Origin: CAZIVE01 sp964542435
Lineage (GTDB): Bacteria > Bacteroidota > Bacteroidia > Bacteroidales > Tannerellaceae
Assembly (NCBI GenBank): GCA_964542435.1
Contig: CAZIVE010000043.1
Span: 1 to 21,469 of the forward strand
Length of the DNA: 21,469 bases
Reading direction: 5' to 3'
Position numbers and translations under genes: made by a program. Positions within the stretch are counted from its first letter, which is position 1; every line of letters starts with the position of its first letter. The notes under the pieces are model-generated. The model did no database searches and had not been told where the DNA came from. It saw only the letters and a list, made by a program, of their open reading frames with translations. Below, one piece after another: positions 7,663 through 15,183 of the stretch.

Positions 7663-8691
7663 ATGAAAATAGGAATACTCTCTTCGGGCGGCGACTGCCC
7701 TGGAATTAATGCAACGATACGTGGCGTGGGAAAAACAGCTATCATGCATTACGGTATGGAGGTGATCGGAATCCATAGCGGATTCGTCGGACTTATGGAA
7801 AAAGACATCCAGCCGTTCGACGAACGAAGTCTCTCGGGAATTCTCAACCTCGGCGGCACGATTCTCGGGACTTCCCGCGAAAAGCCGTTCCGCAAGCTTC
7901 TCACCAGTGCCGATCACGAGAAAGCCGACGAAGTGATCAAAAACTATCACGAACTGGGCCTCGATTGTCTGGTCTGCATCGGCGGCAACGGAACACAGAA
8001 GACAGCCGGCATGCTTTCCGAAATCGGGATGAACATCATCGGCGTTCCGAAAACCATCGACAACGACGTCTGGGGAACAGATATCACCTTCGGATTCGAC
8101 ACGGCGGTCAGCATCGCCACCGATTCCATCGACCGACTTCACTCGACAGCCAGTTCCCACAAGCGCGTGATGGTCGTGGAAGTGATGGGGCATCATGCCG
8201 GATGGATTGCACTTTATGCCGGAATGGCCGGCGGTGCCGACGTGATCCTCATGCCGGAACTGGGTTATGACATCAACAAGGTGAACGAGACGATTCTCGA
8301 CCGTGCCCATCGCGGCAAACCTTATTCCATCGTTGTCGTGGCCGAAGGCATTAAGACGCCCGACGAGAAACGTCCCTCGGATTATATCACAAAAGCTATT
8401 GAAGAGGGCACGGGAATCGAAACGCGCGACACGATCCTTGGCTATACGCAACGCGGCGGCAATCCAACGCCTTACGACCGCAACCTCGCCACACGCCTTG
8501 GCGGACATGCCTCAGAGCTGATCGCAAACCGGCAGTTCGGCAGGATGGTTCGTCTCAACGGCAACAAGGTCGATTCCGTTCCGCTCTCTGAAGTGGCCGG
8601 CAAGACGCGCCTCGTCACGCCCGATCACGAACTGATCGTGCAAGGCCTTCGCATGGGCATCTCTTTCGGTGGCATGCTGGAAGAGAGATAA
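7663..8691 (+). CDS. pfkA: 6-phosphofructokinase
   Basis: Glycolytic enzyme phosphorylating fructose 6-phosphate to the 1,6-bisphosphate; 342 residues, the usual size of the short PfkA type. Seen in order: SSGGDCPGINA (7-17), IGGNGT (106-111), PKTIDND with catalytic Asp133 (129-135), MGHHAG (175-180), and LGYTQRGGNPTPYD (259-272). Lys130 in PKTIDND is the residue usual in pyrophosphate-dependent and mixed PFKs, while Gly110 in the nucleotide loop is the residue usual in ATP-dependent ones. This Gly/Lys pairing is generally associated with ATP use, but cofactor choice is uncertain. Two departures from E. coli PfkA are Asn109 where GGDG has Asp, and His177 where MGR has Arg. In other Bacteroidales, from memory, a pfkA follows rnc; here it stands alone, followed by a repeat array. 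Confidence 0.92.
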   Translation: MKIGILSSGGDCPGINATIRGVGKTAIMHYGMEVIGIHSGFVGLMEKDIQPFDERSLSGILNLGGTILGTSREKPFRKLLTSADHEKADEVIKNYHELGLDCLVCIGGNGTQKTAGMLSEIGMNIIGVPKTIDNDVWGTDITFGFDTAVSIATDSIDRLHSTASSHKRVMVVEVMGHHAGWIALYAGMAGGADVILMPELGYDINKVNETILDRAHRGKPYSIVVVAEGIKTPDEKRPSDYITKAIEEGTGIETRDTILGYTQRGGNPTPYDRNLATRLGGHASELIANRQFGRMVRLNGNKVDSVPLSEVAGKTRLVTPDHELIVQGLRMGISFGGMLEER

Positions 8692-8715
8692 ACGACCGGC
8701 TAGAGAATTCTCACC

Positions 8716-8984
8716 TTCCCCATTTCGGGAATCGCCTTCCAAGAGTTTCAACCGTTTCCCGATTTGGGATTCGGCTTTACAACCTTGTAAAATGGTTTCC
8801 CGTTTTCGGAATCGATTTTACATCCTTGTAAAATGATTTCCTGATTTCGGATTCGATTTTACAGCTCTGTAAAATGACTTTTCCATTTGGATTTTCGATT
8901 TTACATCCCTGTAAAATGATTTCCCGTTTTGGGACGAAATTTCCGACCGGTTTGAGCCATTCCCGAAATGGGAATTCAGCTTCC
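8716..8984. repeat. array of degenerate ~41-bp double-hairpin tandem repeats
   Basis: Six full units (8716-8754, 8755-8795, 8796-8836, 8837-8877, 8878-8919, 8920-8959) and a partial seventh (8960-8984) of 39-42 bp fill the space between the convergent genes pfkA and the transglutaminase-like gene. Each unit begins with a small palindrome of the form TTCCC-N(4-6)-GGGAA. The central four units also carry TTTTACA-N4-TGTAAAA (first copy CTTTACA). The outer units keep the first palindrome but have lost the second. There are no spacers, so it is not CRISPR, and 41 is not a multiple of three, which argues against a repeated protein. Function is unknown; position and structure resemble extragenic palindromic elements of the REP type. 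Confidence 0.85.
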
Positions 8985-9020
8985 TTAAGAAAAGGCTCTT
9001 CGCGCAAATGCGCAAAGCAT

Positions 9021-9058
9021 AAAAAAAGCACACCGGAGATTTTCCAATGTGCTTTTCT
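9021..9058. terminator. bidirectional terminator between pfkA and the transglutaminase-like gene
   Basis: GCACA (9028-9032) and TGTGC (9048-9052) pair, extended by a run of seven A before and TTTT after, with an inner GGA/TCC pairing. On the minus strand the hairpin is followed by seven T, 22 nt after the stop at 9081, giving a strong terminator for that gene. On the plus strand it could stop transcripts reading through the repeat array. A further small hairpin (GCGC-AAAT-GCGC, 9002-9013) sits just before it. Confidence 0.8.
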
Positions 9059-9080
9059 TGTTTCAATCCGATGCGGGACG

Positions 9081-11744
9081 TTACAAGCCGTTGATGGCTT
9101 TCATCAGCTGTTCGCCAAGCCCGATAGTGTAACCTTGGCTGCAGAAGACGACGCGGTTGAAGGTGTCGCCGATGATGAAGATCGGATAACTGTGCGATGC
9201 AGAAAGCCGCATGTTCTTCACCAATTCCTGTTCGATGGCATGGTTGGCATCGATGCCGTAGCTGATCGTCTTGGGAAGTGCACCGAATTCTTTCGGATTG
9301 AATGCACTGAAACCTTTCTGATCGGGGAAGAGAAGAACAATCGGACGTCCCCAAGCTTCCAGTTTCTGTTTCACTGCGGCGATATCACGCAGGGCATGAT
9401 TGGTCGGTTCCTGATTGGCGCCGAGGATGGCCACGATGAAATAGCCGCGACCTGTGGTCAGAAGAATGCTTGTCTCCTTTCCATCGGTGGTCTGATATTT
9501 GTTTTCGCTGTTGAAATTGCCGATCACAGCCACCTGCGTCGTATCTTCACGCATGATCAGAGGAATCTTCGTCGTCTGACCGGCTTTAATATTGAAGAAT
9601 TGAACTTGAGCCAGCACGCCGCCGCTTGCCATACGCGAACCGGAAACCAGCATGTAAGCCCCTTCATCCATAGCGAGCGGTGTCTTGAGCAAGCCGCTCC
9701 ACGTTCCCATCTCCGGATCAGCGTTAGCACGACTCAGCGACAACGTCTGAGGCGTTCCGTTCTTGCCAATGCTGGCTACTGTAAACTGTCCCATATAATG
9801 AGGATCGGGCTGGATCTTCGAAGGTTTATAGGTTGCGACCAACATTCCCGTAGGAACACTCACGGTCGAAGCCGTCTCGAAATCTACCGAGTTCCATGCT
9901 CCTTTGACGGCATACTGCACTTTTCCGGCAACCGGATCGATGCGGGCAGGAATGCCCAGACTGCGAGCCATGGAGACGAAGAAGATGTTACGGGAATATT
10001 CGTCGGCAACACGTGCTTTCCAGACGCCGGTCGGCATGACCGGAATATGCTGCGGATTGATGTCGTTGTTGATCGTGATGTTCTTCTTCACCCATTCCAC
10101 AAGCGTGGCCGGATTGCTTTGGAACCCTTTGGCTTCATTGGAATCGAGTTTGGCACGGAAGAACGACTTATAGGAAACGACCATCTCGTTGCTCACACGG
10201 GGATTCAGCACATACTTGGCAAAAAGATCGCCGGCATCGTTCAGATGAATGGTGTTCATCAGATGATCCTGAAGCACATTCAAGGAGATGTCGCGAAGAT
10301 CCTTCTGCGAAATGGCGTCTAGCAAATTCATGGCATCGGCGCGGTTGTCACGAGCAGCCTTTCCCGAAAGGAAATCCTTCAGGGTTTTCCAGTTGCCGCG
10401 CGAAGCAGCCATCAGTTCCACGATCTTGTCGGCGGGAAGATTCTCCTCCTTGGCAAAAGCCGCAGCCTGTTCCGGTGTGATGAACGTGGCCACATACGCA
10501 TTTCGGATACTGTCTTCCTGAGCCATACGGCGGTTGTTCTCTTCAGTCTGCGCCTCCGTAGGATTGGCAGCAATGGCCCCTTCGACAGGCGGAACGAGAT
10601 CCAAAGACAGAGAAGAGGTATCGCCTGGAAGCTTATCGAGTTTGATCGTCAGCTCGTTCATCTTGCCAAACGAAAGCTTGCCGAATCCGTAATGTCCATC
10701 CTTATCTGCCCAGACCAGCATATCGCCTTTTCCTGCAGAGAGCGAAGTTTCCCCTTTATCATCGGCAACCTTCGTAGCGACAGTAGAGAACTCGGCATAG
10801 TTAAACAACTTGAACTGTACGTCGGCACCGGCAACCGCTTTGCCATCCTTATCGACTACGCGGACCGTAGCTTTGGCCACAGGTGCATAGTTGGAGGTGA
10901 CATTGATTTCCGTGTAAGAGGGCGTCTTCGACATCACCTCCTCCGGTCCGGTATAACGTCCGAATACCTTCGTATGTTCCAGCATGCCGCGATAAACGGG
11001 ACCGTTGAACCAGGCCATATTGAGAATCGGAGCCGGTTCGCAGGCGCCCATGAAATGCCATTTACCGTTGATCCACACTTCCACCCAGGCATGATTGTCA
11101 TCGGTGTGTGCCCAACGCGGAGTATAGACCTGACGGGCAGGAATGCAAACCGAACGCAACGCAGCAACAGCGAATGTGGATTCCTCGCCGCAGCGTCCGT
11201 AAGCCGTCTTGATCGAAGCAAGCGGCGAACTGGTTCGTCCGTCGGAAGGCGTATAGATCACCTTCTCATGACACCAGTGGTTGACTTCGAGAGCCGCCTG
11301 CTCCAACGACATGCCTTTGACACGATCCTTGAGTTCCTTGAAGAAAACCATCCGGCTGCTATCCATATTCTCATTGTTGACACGAACAGGCAGCACGAAA
11401 TGACGGAAAATATCTTCGGGAATCTTGTTCCCCCAAGGCATCGCTTTTTGAGCCTCGAAGGAGGTACGTACGTTTTGCAGATAGAACGATCCGTCATAGT
11501 CAGCAATATCGCCGACAGGAAGATACGCATAAAGGAATGTCAGCGCCTCTCGCTCCTTCACGGAAAGCGTCTTATCGTTGAAGACGGAAAAGAGATTGCC
11601 TTGCGGCAGCAGTTTCTGTTTGGCTTGAAAATCCTGTTCTACCTGAGCGCGGTATTTCGCATCGGTGAGGAAATGGTCGGAACTGGAGCAGCCGATCGTA
11701 AGCAACATAAATGCAATGAGTGATAATAAAATGGCTTTCTTCAT
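9081..11744 (-). CDS. large lipoprotein with transglutaminase-like domain, inactive second copy and thioredoxin-like end
   Basis: Secreted 887-residue protein; signal MKKAILLSLIAFMLLTIGC with Cys19. The first transglutaminase-like (TGc) domain spans about 110-250: YGRCGEEST gives nucleophile Cys185, DDNHAW gives His218, and GACEP gives Glu236 as probable third residue. A beta-sandwich of the carboxypeptidase-regulatory/CNA-B kind follows (about 285-370, KATVRVVDKDGKAVAGADV). Residues ~510-620 resemble the first domain again (YVLNPRVSNEM against FVLPVRVNNEN; RSLGIPAR against RSVCIPAR) but lack the catalytic Cys and His. The final ~120 residues (YFIVAILG, PIVLLFPD, YPIFIIGD) look like a thioredoxin fold without a CxxC. 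Members may cleave or rearrange peptide or peptidoglycan amide bonds at the envelope; the substrate is unknown. It has its own promoter and a strong terminator. Confidence 0.85.
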   Translation of the reverse strand: MKKAILLSLIAFMLLTIGCSSSDHFLTDAKYRAQVEQDFQAKQKLLPQGNLFSVFNDKTLSVKEREALTFLYAYLPVGDIADYDGSFYLQNVRTSFEAQKAMPWGNKIPEDIFRHFVLPVRVNNENMDSSRMVFFKELKDRVKGMSLEQAALEVNHWCHEKVIYTPSDGRTSSPLASIKTAYGRCGEESTFAVAALRSVCIPARQVYTPRWAHTDDNHAWVEVWINGKWHFMGACEPAPILNMAWFNGPVYRGMLEHTKVFGRYTGPEEVMSKTPSYTEINVTSNYAPVAKATVRVVDKDGKAVAGADVQFKLFNYAEFSTVATKVADDKGETSLSAGKGDMLVWADKDGHYGFGKLSFGKMNELTIKLDKLPGDTSSLSLDLVPPVEGAIAANPTEAQTEENNRRMAQEDSIRNAYVATFITPEQAAAFAKEENLPADKIVELMAASRGNWKTLKDFLSGKAARDNRADAMNLLDAISQKDLRDISLNVLQDHLMNTIHLNDAGDLFAKYVLNPRVSNEMVVSYKSFFRAKLDSNEAKGFQSNPATLVEWVKKNITINNDINPQHIPVMPTGVWKARVADEYSRNIFFVSMARSLGIPARIDPVAGKVQYAVKGAWNSVDFETASTVSVPTGMLVATYKPSKIQPDPHYMGQFTVASIGKNGTPQTLSLSRANADPEMGTWSGLLKTPLAMDEGAYMLVSGSRMASGGVLAQVQFFNIKAGQTTKIPLIMREDTTQVAVIGNFNSENKYQTTDGKETSILLTTGRGYFIVAILGANQEPTNHALRDIAAVKQKLEAWGRPIVLLFPDQKGFSAFNPKEFGALPKTISYGIDANHAIEQELVKNMRLSASHSYPIFIIGDTFNRVVFCSQGYTIGLGEQLMKAINGL

Positions 11745-11767
11745 GATACTTGGGATTAAGTTGTGGT

Positions 11768-11775
11768 CAAAAGTA
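11768..11775 (-). promoter_or_regulatory. -7 promoter element for the transglutaminase-like gene
   Basis: TACTTTTG on the minus strand is a perfect TAnnTTTG match, 23 nt upstream of the ATG at 11744. It lies only 13 bp from the oppositely directed box of pdxB, so the two promoters overlap and probably cannot fire at once. Confidence 0.55.
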
Positions 11776-11788
11776 ATAAAATTCTTCT

Positions 11789-11796
11789 TAAATTTG
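11789..11796 (+). promoter_or_regulatory. -7 promoter element for pdxB
   Basis: TAAATTTG matches TAnnTTTG, implying a start near 11803 and a leader of about 28 nt before the ATG at 11831. No good -33 TTTG lies at the usual distance. Confidence 0.55.
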
Positions 11797-11830
11797 TTCT
11801 ATCGTAAGAGAATTCTAAAGAACAGATACA

Positions 11831-12946
11831 ATGAGACTGAAAATTGTTGCCGACAATTCCATCCCGTTTCTCAAAGGAATAGCAGAACCCGAAGCAGATG
11901 TGGTTTATCTGGATGCCGGATCTTTCAACGCCGCAGCGGTTCGGGATGCCGATGCGCTCATCATACGCAGCATCGATAAATGTACGCCGACACTGCTCGA
12001 AGGCAGCAGCGTGAAGCTGATAACAACGGCCACCATCGGTTACGACCACATCGACACGGCTTTCTGCGAACACGCCGGCATCACCTGGAAGAATGCACCC
12101 GGATGCAATGCCGAATCCGTAGCCGAATACCTGCTGTCGTCGCTGATCACCATTGCCCTGAGAAAAAAGGAACCCTTAGCGGGCAAGACCATCGGAATCG
12201 TGGGCGTCGGTCATGTGGGGAAAAATGTGGAACGGCTTTGCCGCGCTTTCGACATGAAGGTGCTGCTCAATGATCCGCCGCGCGCCGAAGAGGAGGGCGA
12301 CGAAGGATTCGTCTCATTGGATACGGTAGCCGAACAGTCAGACATCATCACGTTTCATGTACCGCTGACGCGCGAAGGGAAATATCCCACCTATCATCTG
12401 GCCAACGATCTCTTCTTCAGCAAATGCTGCCACCGACCTTGGTTTATCAACAGCTGCCGCGGCGCAGTCAATGACACAGACGCTCTTCTCCGCGCTCATA
12501 AAGACGGATTTATCGGTGAGATGCTGATCGACTGCTGGGAGAACGAGCCGCATATCCGTCCCGAACTGTTACACGAAGCAGCCATCGCTACGCCTCACAT
12601 CGCAGGATTCTCCGCCGACGGCAAAGCCAACGGCACACGCATTTCCTTAGAACATATTCAGGATTTCTTTCATGTCAAGTTCAGTCGTCTGAAAGAGGTC
12701 ATTCCTCCGGAGCCTTTGCATCCGACCATCGACCTGGATCAGTTCAAGACCTATCGCATCGAGAATGCCATCTGCACAGCGTTCAGTCCGCTCGAATCGG
12801 ATAATCTCTTGAGGGAGACACCAGAACAGTTCGAATATTTCCGTTTCCATTATCCGCATCCACGCGAATTCGCCGCCTACACGATTGCAGGCGGAACGAT
12901 AGCCGAAAGAGTAATGTTGGGAAAGCTGGGATTCAGAATGTCATAG
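11831..12946 (+). CDS. pdxB: erythronate-4-phosphate dehydrogenase
   Basis: Cytoplasmic NAD-dependent D-2-hydroxyacid dehydrogenase of 371 residues, second step of the DXP-dependent route to pyridoxal 5'-phosphate (vitamin B6): oxidises 4-phosphoerythronate. The start MRLKIVADNSIPF is characteristic of PdxB. The Rossmann fingerprint is GIVGVGHVGKNV (Gly125, Gly127, Gly130), with substrate-loop TATIGYDHID (66-75). The catalytic set is Arg210 (NSCRG), Glu239 (CWENEP) and His256 (TPHIAGFS), matching the Arg/Glu/His triad of the family. The C-terminal ~90 residues are the PdxB-specific dimerisation domain, which distinguishes it from SerA or LdhA. Its stop codon overlaps the stop of convergent purN by 6 nt, so the two messages are antisense at their ends. 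Confidence 0.93.
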   Translation: MRLKIVADNSIPFLKGIAEPEADVVYLDAGSFNAAAVRDADALIIRSIDKCTPTLLEGSSVKLITTATIGYDHIDTAFCEHAGITWKNAPGCNAESVAEYLLSSLITIALRKKEPLAGKTIGIVGVGHVGKNVERLCRAFDMKVLLNDPPRAEEEGDEGFVSLDTVAEQSDIITFHVPLTREGKYPTYHLANDLFFSKCCHRPWFINSCRGAVNDTDALLRAHKDGFIGEMLIDCWENEPHIRPELLHEAAIATPHIAGFSADGKANGTRISLEHIQDFFHVKFSRLKEVIPPEPLHPTIDLDQFKTYRIENAICTAFSPLESDNLLRETPEQFEYFRFHYPHPREFAAYTIAGGTIAERVMLGKLGFRMS

Positions 12947-13510
12947 TTTCTCACACACCTCAGCGATGACGTGAGGATAGTGCGCATATTCGAGGGCATG
13001 CACTTTGGTAGCCACATCTTCCGCCGTATCATCAGGAAGCACAGGACATTTGGCCTGGAAAATAATATCGCCCTGATCATAGTGGTCATCTATATAATGG
13101 ATCGTGATTCCGGATTCCGTATCGTGGCAGGCAACCACATCGTCATGCACATGCATTCCGTACATTCCCTTTCCGCCGTGTTTCGGAAGAAGAGCCGGAT
13201 GGATATTGATGATCCGATGCGGATAAGCCTCCAACAGCACGTTCGAGATCTTGTTCATGAAGCCGGCGAGCACAATCAGATCTATACGATACTCCTTCAG
13301 CTTGGCGATGATTGGTGTGCCTTCGACAAATTCCTCACGGGAGAAGACGAACGAAGGGATATGTAATAGATGTACGCGCGCGTGAACGCCCACATGGCGA
13401 TTGTTCGACAAGACGACAGCAACCTTGACTTTGTCGCTGTCGGCAAAATAGCGACCGATGTTCTCGGCATTCGTACCGTTGCCTGAAGCAAAAATGGCTA
13501 TATTCTTCAT
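12941..13510 (-). CDS. purN: phosphoribosylglycinamide formyltransferase
   Basis: Cytoplasmic enzyme of 189 residues that formylates GAR with 10-formyltetrahydrofolate in de novo purine synthesis. The phosphate-binding start IAIFASGNGTNAENI and the folate/catalytic segment IINIHPALLPKHGGKGMYG are diagnostic. Asn102 and His104 supply two catalytic residues, and the third is the aspartate in the loop DDHYDQGDII (probably Asp145). Length is normal for the short PurN type. It is divergent from the acpP operon across a 154-bp spacer holding a terminator-like hairpin and a minus-strand TAAATTTG at 13617-13624, a candidate promoter giving a leader of about 100 nt. Its last codons overlap the pdxB stop. 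Confidence 0.94.
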   Translation of the reverse strand: MKNIAIFASGNGTNAENIGRYFADSDKVKVAVVLSNNRHVGVHARVHLLHIPSFVFSREEFVEGTPIIAKLKEYRIDLIVLAGFMNKISNVLLEAYPHRIINIHPALLPKHGGKGMYGMHVHDDVVACHDTESGITIHYIDDHYDQGDIIFQAKCPVLPDDTAEDVATKVHALEYAHYPHVIAEVCEKL

Positions 13511-13541
13511 AATTATACCATGTTAGATGCACAAGAATCTT

Positions 13542-13566
13542 AAAAATGTGCAGTTTTCTGCATTTT
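13542..13566. repeat. terminator-like stem-loop in the purN/acpP divergent spacer
   Basis: AAAAAT-GT-GCAG, loop TTTT, CTGC-ATTTTT forms a 10-bp stem with a 2-nt bulge. Read on either strand it is a short GC core followed by a T run. On the minus strand it sits 32-56 nt upstream of the purN ATG, inside the leader if purN starts from the box at 13617-13624. Confidence 0.55.
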
Positions 13567-13578
13567 TATCTCATTAAA

Positions 13579-13611
13579 TTTGTTTTATAAGATAAAAAAT
13601 TGTTTCCTTTG
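13579..13611 (+). promoter_or_regulatory. promoter of the acpP-fabF-rnc operon
   Basis: TTTG at 13579-13582 (-33) and TTCCTTTG at 13604-13611 (-7, one base off TAnnTTTG) are 21 bp apart, close to the Bacteroidetes 19-21 spacing. This places the start near 13618 and leaves a leader of about 47 nt before acpP. A second possible -7 box, TAAATTTG at 13575-13582, overlaps the -33 element. On the minus strand TAAATTTG at 13617-13624 may serve purN, overlapping the operon's start point. Confidence 0.6.
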
Positions 13612-13664
13612 CACTGCAAATTTAAAAAGTATATTCGTAATTATTAATCTTAATTGAAAAAGTT

Positions 13665-13910
13665 ATGACAGATGCTGAAGTTACTGAGAAAGTAAAAGCT
13701 ATTATCGTGGACAAATTAAGTGTTGAACCCACGGAAGTCACCAACGAAGCAAGTTTTACTAACGATTTAGGCGCCGATTCACTCGACACGGTAGAATTGA
13801 TCATGGAATTCGAGAAAGCTTTCGGAATCCAGATCCCTGACGATCAGGCAGAAAAGATCACGACCGTTGGTGAAGCCATCGATTACGTAAAAGCAAATCA
13901 GGCAAAGTAA
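13665..13910 (+). CDS. acpP: acyl carrier protein
   Basis: Acidic 81-residue carrier of growing fatty acyl chains. The phosphopantetheine attachment site is Ser39 in LGADSLDTVELIMEFE; the flanking helices (VKAIIVDKLSVEPTEVT, IPDDQAEKITTVGEAIDYV) are those of type II ACPs. It is the first gene of an operon with fabF (14-nt gap) and rnc, a common order in Bacteroidales and many other bacteria. The promoter at 13579-13611 is about 50 bp upstream. The apo-protein must be loaded by a phosphopantetheinyl transferase encoded elsewhere. Confidence 0.97.
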   Translation: MTDAEVTEKVKAIIVDKLSVEPTEVTNEASFTNDLGADSLDTVELIMEFEKAFGIQIPDDQAEKITTVGEAIDYVKANQAK

Positions 13911-13924
13911 TTCGTCTCTAAAGT

Positions 13925-15181
13925 ATGGAATTAAAAAGAGTTGTTGTAACTGGTCTTGGCGCCATCACTCCTCTTGGAAACTCTCTTCCGGAAACGTGGG
14001 AGAATCTCATTAAGGGAGAAAGCGGAGCAGGGCCAATTACTCTTTTCGACGCATCAAAGTTCAAGACGCATTTCGCCTGCGAAGTGAAAGGCTTTGATCC
14101 GTTGCAGATTATGGACCGTAAGGAGGCTCACAAATGCGACCGCTACAGTCAGTTTGCCATCGCATCGGCAAAAGAGGCAATCGCGGATTCCGGGATTGAC
14201 GTTGCCAATGAAGATCGCGACCGTATAGGCGTCATATTTGCAGCAGGTATTGGTGGCCTACGCACATTTGAAGAAGAAGTAATGGCATACGACCCCGAAC
14301 GCGGACCACGATTCAACCCGTTCTTTATTCCGAAAATGATTGCCGACATCGCAGCCGGACACATTTCCATCATTTACGGTTTTCATGGCCCGAATTATGC
14401 GACTGTATCCGCATGCGCTTCATCGACAAATGCCATTGCCGACGCATTCAACCTGATTCGTCTGAACAAAGCGAACATCATCGTTGCAGGTGGTTCGGAA
14501 GCTCCGATCTGCATCTCCGGTGTTGGTGGATTCAATTCTATGAATGCACTCTCCACACGCAACGATTCTCCTGAGACTGCATCTCGTCCTTTTAGCAAAA
14601 GCCGCGACGGTTTCGTCATCGGTGAAGGTTCTTCCGCTCTCATTCTTGAAGAGCTGGAGCATGCCAAGGCTCGTGGTGCAAAGATCTATGCTGAAATAGT
14701 AGGCACAGGTCTCTCTGCTGATGCATATCATCTGACAGCTTCCCATCCGGAAGGACTCGGAGCCAAACTGGTGATGAAAAATGCCCTTGAGGATGCGGAA
14801 ATGAAACCGGAAGAGATTGACTATATCAATGTCCACGGCACATCCACTCCTGTAGGTGATCTTTCGGAAGCGAAAGCCATCATCGATGTGTTTGGTGATC
14901 ATGCATACAAACTGAACATCAGTTCTACGAAATCTATGACGGGCCATCTTCTGGGCGCCGCTGGTGCTTTGGAAGCTGCCATTTCCATCTTGGTGGTAAA
15001 GAACGGAATCATTCCGCCAACCATCAATCATGAAGAGGAGGACAAGGATCCCGAGATCGACTACAATCTGAATTTTACATTTAATAAAGCTCAAAAACGT
15101 GAAGTCAATGCTGCATTGTCCAATACTTTCGGTTTCGGAGGTCACAATGCCAGCGTGATCGTCAAGAAATACGTCAGCTAA
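13925..15181 (+). CDS. fabF: beta-ketoacyl-ACP synthase II
   Basis: Cytoplasmic condensing enzyme of type II fatty acid synthesis, 418 residues, elongating acyl-ACP with malonyl-ACP. The Cys-His-His set is visible: Cys164 in VSACASSTNA, His304 in NVHGTSTPVGD, His341 in SMTGHLLGAAGA, with Lys336 (SSTKSMTGH) and the glycine-rich end NTFGFGGHNAS. The N-terminal VVVTGLGAITPLGNS is typical of FabF rather than FabB or FabH. It lies between its substrate carrier acpP and rnc, with 14 nt upstream and 2 nt downstream, so translation is probably coupled. Confidence 0.96.
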   Translation: MELKRVVVTGLGAITPLGNSLPETWENLIKGESGAGPITLFDASKFKTHFACEVKGFDPLQIMDRKEAHKCDRYSQFAIASAKEAIADSGIDVANEDRDRIGVIFAAGIGGLRTFEEEVMAYDPERGPRFNPFFIPKMIADIAAGHISIIYGFHGPNYATVSACASSTNAIADAFNLIRLNKANIIVAGGSEAPICISGVGGFNSMNALSTRNDSPETASRPFSKSRDGFVIGEGSSALILEELEHAKARGAKIYAEIVGTGLSADAYHLTASHPEGLGAKLVMKNALEDAEMKPEEIDYINVHGTSTPVGDLSEAKAIIDVFGDHAYKLNISSTKSMTGHLLGAAGALEAAISILVVKNGIIPPTINHEEEDKDPEIDYNLNFTFNKAQKREVNAALSNTFGFGGHNASVIVKKYVS

Positions 15182-15183
15182 TC

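Noticed and set aside
8716..8984. CRISPR array
   Set aside because: The units abut directly without unique spacers, are degenerate, and no cas gene is nearby.
8777..9354. Minus-strand open frames over the repeat array (84 and 178 codons) that look like repeat proteins
   Set aside because: The repeated peptide pieces come from the 41-bp DNA repeat read in shifting frames; the frames overlap a strong terminator and the end of the transglutaminase-like gene, and have no good start context.
8874..10322. Plus-strand 482-codon open frame opposite the transglutaminase-like gene
   Set aside because: It is antisense to a well-supported coding frame; the translation is rich in His, Arg and Cys with no recognisable domain, as expected of a shadow frame.
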